From Tranzscheliella williamsii (lineage: Eukaryota; Basidiomycota; Ustilaginomycetes; Ustilaginales; Ustilaginaceae), in the NCBI GenBank assembly GCA_023212725.1, contig JALBYF010000006.1, positions 62,001 through 126,000 on the forward strand: DNA of 64,000 nt, read 5' to 3'. Positions 61,500-64,000 of this stretch are shown here, piece after piece. The translations under genes were made by a program, and so were the position numbers. The notes beneath the pieces were generated by a model. The model saw nothing but the letters and a program-made list of their open reading frames with translations. It made no database searches and was not told where the DNA came from. How positions within the stretch are numbered: the first letter of the stretch is position 1; each line of letters starts with the position of its first letter.

Positions 61500-64000
61500 C
61501 TAGCGGCCAAGCTCGGTGAGGATGTCTTTCTGCCTGGCGTCCGAGACCCTGGCGAAGCCTTGGAGCTGCATGTTGAAGTGTGCGTTGCCGGCGGTGAGCG
61601 CGCGCAGCTTGGACGAGTAGCGGACCAGGTTGGAGAGGGGCACGACAGCGTGGATCTCCGCCTTGGCTGGGCGGGTGTCGGGGCTGGCGGCTGTGGTGGC
61701 GGACTCGAAGCGCGGCTCGGGCGGGATGTAGACGGGGTCGGGGGCGGAGGGGTCGCGCGCGGGCGCGATGTCGTGGACCACGTCGGCGACGAGGCCGTTC
61801 TGCTCGGCAGTGATGTCAGAGATGACCTTGCCCAGGTGCACGTCCGGGAGGGTGATGCGCGTTGCCATCATCGGTTCCATCAGCGTGGTCAGCGGCGCCG
61901 AGGCTCCAGCGGGCGCGCCCGCTGCGCCCACCACCGCCGCCCGCCGCAGCACCCGCCGCATCAGATGCGAAACAAGGTAGGAAATCGCCGCCCCCGACGA
62001 CAGCTCCCCAAACATCTGCACCTCGGACACAACAACGTCCAGCCCCATCAACGGGTTCGACGTCAGCGGCCCCCGCGACAACGCCGCCTGCACCCCCGCT
62101 CGGAAACTCTGCTCGAGCCAAGCCATGTCGATCCCCTCCGGCAGTCCCAGCGCTGCGTCCGCGCCGGAGCCGGACGCTGCCATCGACGCCTTGGTGGAGC
62201 CGGCGTCCGGCTCCTGTTGCTGCTTGCGGGTCCCTGTCCGACTCTGTGACTGGCTCAGGTAGGCCTGGATGTCTGATTCGTCCTCTGCTTCAGCAACACG
62301 TGTCCTTGTCGGACCCGTGCTCCCGCCGCCGGAGGCACCTCCGTTGAGGAAGATGCGAACCACGTTGCCGCCGAGGGCCGGGTCGCCTTGCTCCTGTTCG
62401 TCGTCGGTCAAGGCGCGAACTTGAATCTTGGCGCCGATCTTGATGTGCTTGCCGGCCAAGTCTCGCTCGATCACTTCTTGCGCCGAGAGCGTGCCGAGAG
62501 CGGGGTCGAGGGTCTCGCGGTAGGATACGCGGACGGTGCCCATGCGTGCATTGACGCCGAACTCGTTGGCGAGGCGGTCCTTGGCGATCTCGAGGTGGAG
62601 CTCGCCCATGCCGCTCAGGACGGTCTGGCCGGCAGAGCCGCCGGCGGTGGTGCTGGCTTCGTCGAGGCGGAGCGAGGGGTCGGTGCGGATGAGGAGCGCG
62701 AGCGCGTGCGCGACGGCCTCTTCGTCCGACTTGGACGCCGCCTCGAGCGACATGCTGAAGACGGGCGGCGGGATGTGGACGCGCTTCAGGCGCAGCATCT
62801 TCAGGTCGACCGCGGCCGGCGTCGCGCCCGCGCCCGCCACGTCGACCAGCGTATCGCCCGTCCGCGTGTCCTTCAGCCCGAGCAGCACCCCGATCTGCCC
62901 CGCCCGCAGCGTGGCTGTCTCGACATACTGGTCCGCAAACGGAAACAGGACGCGCGACAGCCGCTCCCGCCCCGCCGTGCTCGTGTTGTACAGTACCGAC
63001 GATCGCTGCAGCGTCCCCGAGTAGACACGCACAAACGTGACCGGCCCGCGCCGCTTGTCATGCACCACCTTGAACGCCAGCGCCGTGGTCCGCTTGTCGT
63101 CCAGCGCGATCGCGACATTCTCTGCCTTCTCTGCCTCTGCTTCTTCTTTCGCCTTTGCGCTTGTCTGGTGTTTCCTTTGCCACGTCGCCGTCCCTGTGAC
63201 TGTGGGCTGGTCGGCCGGGCTGGGGAGGTAGTCGGCGATGGCGTCCAGAAGCGGCTGCACGCCGATGTTCTTGGCTGCCGAGCCGCAGAGCACGGGCAGA
63301 ACAGTGCCCTGCAGCGTCTGTCTCCGCAGCGCCTTCCGGATCGACGCTGCCGGCATGTGGTCGTGCGGTTCTTCTGCTGAGCTCGACGGAAGGCTGAAGA
63401 GCTCTTCCAGGAACTCGTCGTCGAGCGAGGCAAGCGACTCGACCAGGGCATGCCGCGCCTTCTTGGCCTCGGCGAAGAGCGGATCCGAGGGGTCTAAGGC
63501 GGCGGACGACACTTCCTCGCCGGCCTTGCCGCGGAAGGCAAGCTTGCTCATCTCAAGCAGGTCGATAAGGCCGCTGATGCCGACCTGGTTGTCTCCGGCG
63601 ACGGGCACGGGGAGCTGGAGGAGGAGCGGGCGCGGGTGGAGGCCCGAGTGGAGGACGGTGCGGAGCGAGTGGGCGACCGAGCTGCCCATACGGTCGAGCT
63701 TGTTGATGAAAAGGACAGACGCACGGACATTGTAGCGCGCTGCTTGTGCGCACACGTTTTCGGTCTGCGCTTCCACCCCTTCGACGCCGTCCAGCACGAC
63801 GACGGCGCCGTCGACGACGCGGAGCGCGCGCTCCACCTCGATGCCAAAGTCGATGTGTCCCGGTGTGTCGACGAGGGTGATGCCCACGGTGCACGGCGCT
63901 GTGGAACGCGAGGACGAGGGGGACGCAGACGCATCCGCCGTAGACGGAGCCGAAGGGTGGGGCCACCAGACGGGGCCGACCGCGGCGGACTGGATTGTGA
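61500..64000 (-). CDS. MEF2: Mitochondrial elongation factor G2 (MEF2 / GFM2), partial, N-terminus off right edge
   Basis: The frame is open from the right edge to the stop at 61500, over 833 codons. It begins within TIQSAA (switch I/G2 region), so G1 and the presequence lie outside. G3 is [21 protein letters not shown], followed by [14 protein letters not shown] and G4 FINKLDRM. Domain II, domain III ([18 protein letters not shown]), domain IV and domain V ([24 protein letters not shown]) follow. GFM2-type proteins recycle mitochondrial ribosomes with RRF. Compared with family norms there is a ~25-residue Ser/Pro/Ala insert just before G3 and several low-complexity inserts in domain IV. The choice of EF-G2 over EF-G1 rests on the divergent, insert-rich sequence and is moderate. 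It is convergent with the dehydratase, 92 bases apart. Confidence 0.8.
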   Translation of the reverse strand, partial: TIQSAAVGPVWWPHPSAPSTADASASPSSSRSTAPCTVGITLVDTPGHIDFGIEVERALRVVDGAVVVLDGVEGVEAQTENVCAQAARYNVRASVLFINKLDRMGSSVAHSLRTVLHSGLHPRPLLLQLPVPVAGDNQVGISGLIDLLEMSKLAFRGKAGEEVSSAALDPSDPLFAEAKKARHALVESLASLDDEFLEELFSLPSSSAEEPHDHMPAASIRKALRRQTLQGTVLPVLCGSAAKNIGVQPLLDAIADYLPSPADQPTVTGTATWQRKHQTSAKAKEEAEAEKAENVAIALDDKRTTALAFKVVHDKRRGPVTFVRVYSGTLQRSSVLYNTSTAGRERLSRVLFPFADQYVETATLRAGQIGVLLGLKDTRTGDTLVDVAGAGATPAAVDLKMLRLKRVHIPPPVFSMSLEAASKSDEEAVAHALALLIRTDPSLRLDEASTTAGGSAGQTVLSGMGELHLEIAKDRLANEFGVNARMGTVRVSYRETLDPALGTLSAQEVIERDLAGKHIKIGAKIQVRALTDDEQEQGDPALGGNVVRIFLNGGASGGGSTGPTRTRVAEAEDESDIQAYLSQSQSRTGTRKQQQEPDAGSTKASMAASGSGADAALGLPEGIDMAWLEQSFRAGVQAALSRGPLTSNPLMGLDVVVSEVQMFGELSSGAAISYLVSHLMRRVLRRAAVVGAAGAPAGASAPLTTLMEPMMATRITLPDVHLGKVISDITAEQNGLVADVVHDIAPARDPSAPDPVYIPPEPRFESATTAASPDTRPAKAEIHAVVPLSNLVRYSSKLRALTAGNAHFNMQLQGFARVSDARQKDILTELGR

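Overview
This window is nuclear DNA from a fungus, most likely a basidiomycete yeast or smut of the Ustilaginales (Ustilago, Sporisorium, Moesziomyces or Pseudozyma type). The evidence is as follows. Genes are densely packed on both strands with few introns. The introns that do occur are short, with GTAAGT/GTACGT donors and CTAAC-like branch sites. Coding DNA is GC-rich, which produces many long shadow frames. The gene content is purely eukaryotic: ESCRT, CORVET, MCM, complex I, a Pho85/Cdk5-type kinase and a Zn2Cys6 regulator. The species cannot be fixed from the sequence alone. I found no rRNA, tRNA, CRISPR array or intact autonomous transposon.

Layout, left to right. A CORVET subunit (VPS3-like, minus, cut by the left edge) is divergent from the ESCRT ATPase VPS4. 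Next come the karyopherin MTR10, a hairpin (MITE-like) repeat at 8.7-8.9 kb and the actin-patch protein LSB3/YSC84. LSC1 (succinyl-CoA ligase alpha) and UTP5 (small-subunit processome) lie on the minus strand, followed by the PSTAIRE kinase PHO85/Cdk5 and an unassigned 807-residue protein. STS1/Cut8 (nuclear proteasome tether), a small hydrophilic intron-containing gene and an unassigned Ser-rich protein lie on the minus strand. A 2.7-kb stretch without a convincing gene then leads to MCM3, whose promoter has three evenly spaced ACGCGT boxes.

The second half holds GID5/ARMC8, NDUFS3 (complex I), the splicing factor SPF27/BCAS2, a membrane protein that looks like a TMEM242-like segment joined to a Tim17-like segment, and an OBAP/DUF1264 protein. 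These are followed by a Zn2Cys6 transcription factor, a MUG70-type CBS-PB1 membrane protein, DRG1/RBG1 and MEX67. Two convergent genes for predicted secretory-pathway proteins come next, then SRS2 helicase, a PLP-dependent serine dehydratase-like enzyme and mitochondrial EF-G2 (MEF2/GFM2, cut by the right edge).

Most of the genes are core housekeeping functions and show no operon-like logic. Functional pairings are limited to VPS3 and VPS4, which share a divergent promoter and both act on endosomes. The less ordinary parts are the two secreted proteins, the hairpin element, the gene-poor 26-28.6 kb interval with short repeats and palindromes, and the possible fusion membrane protein.
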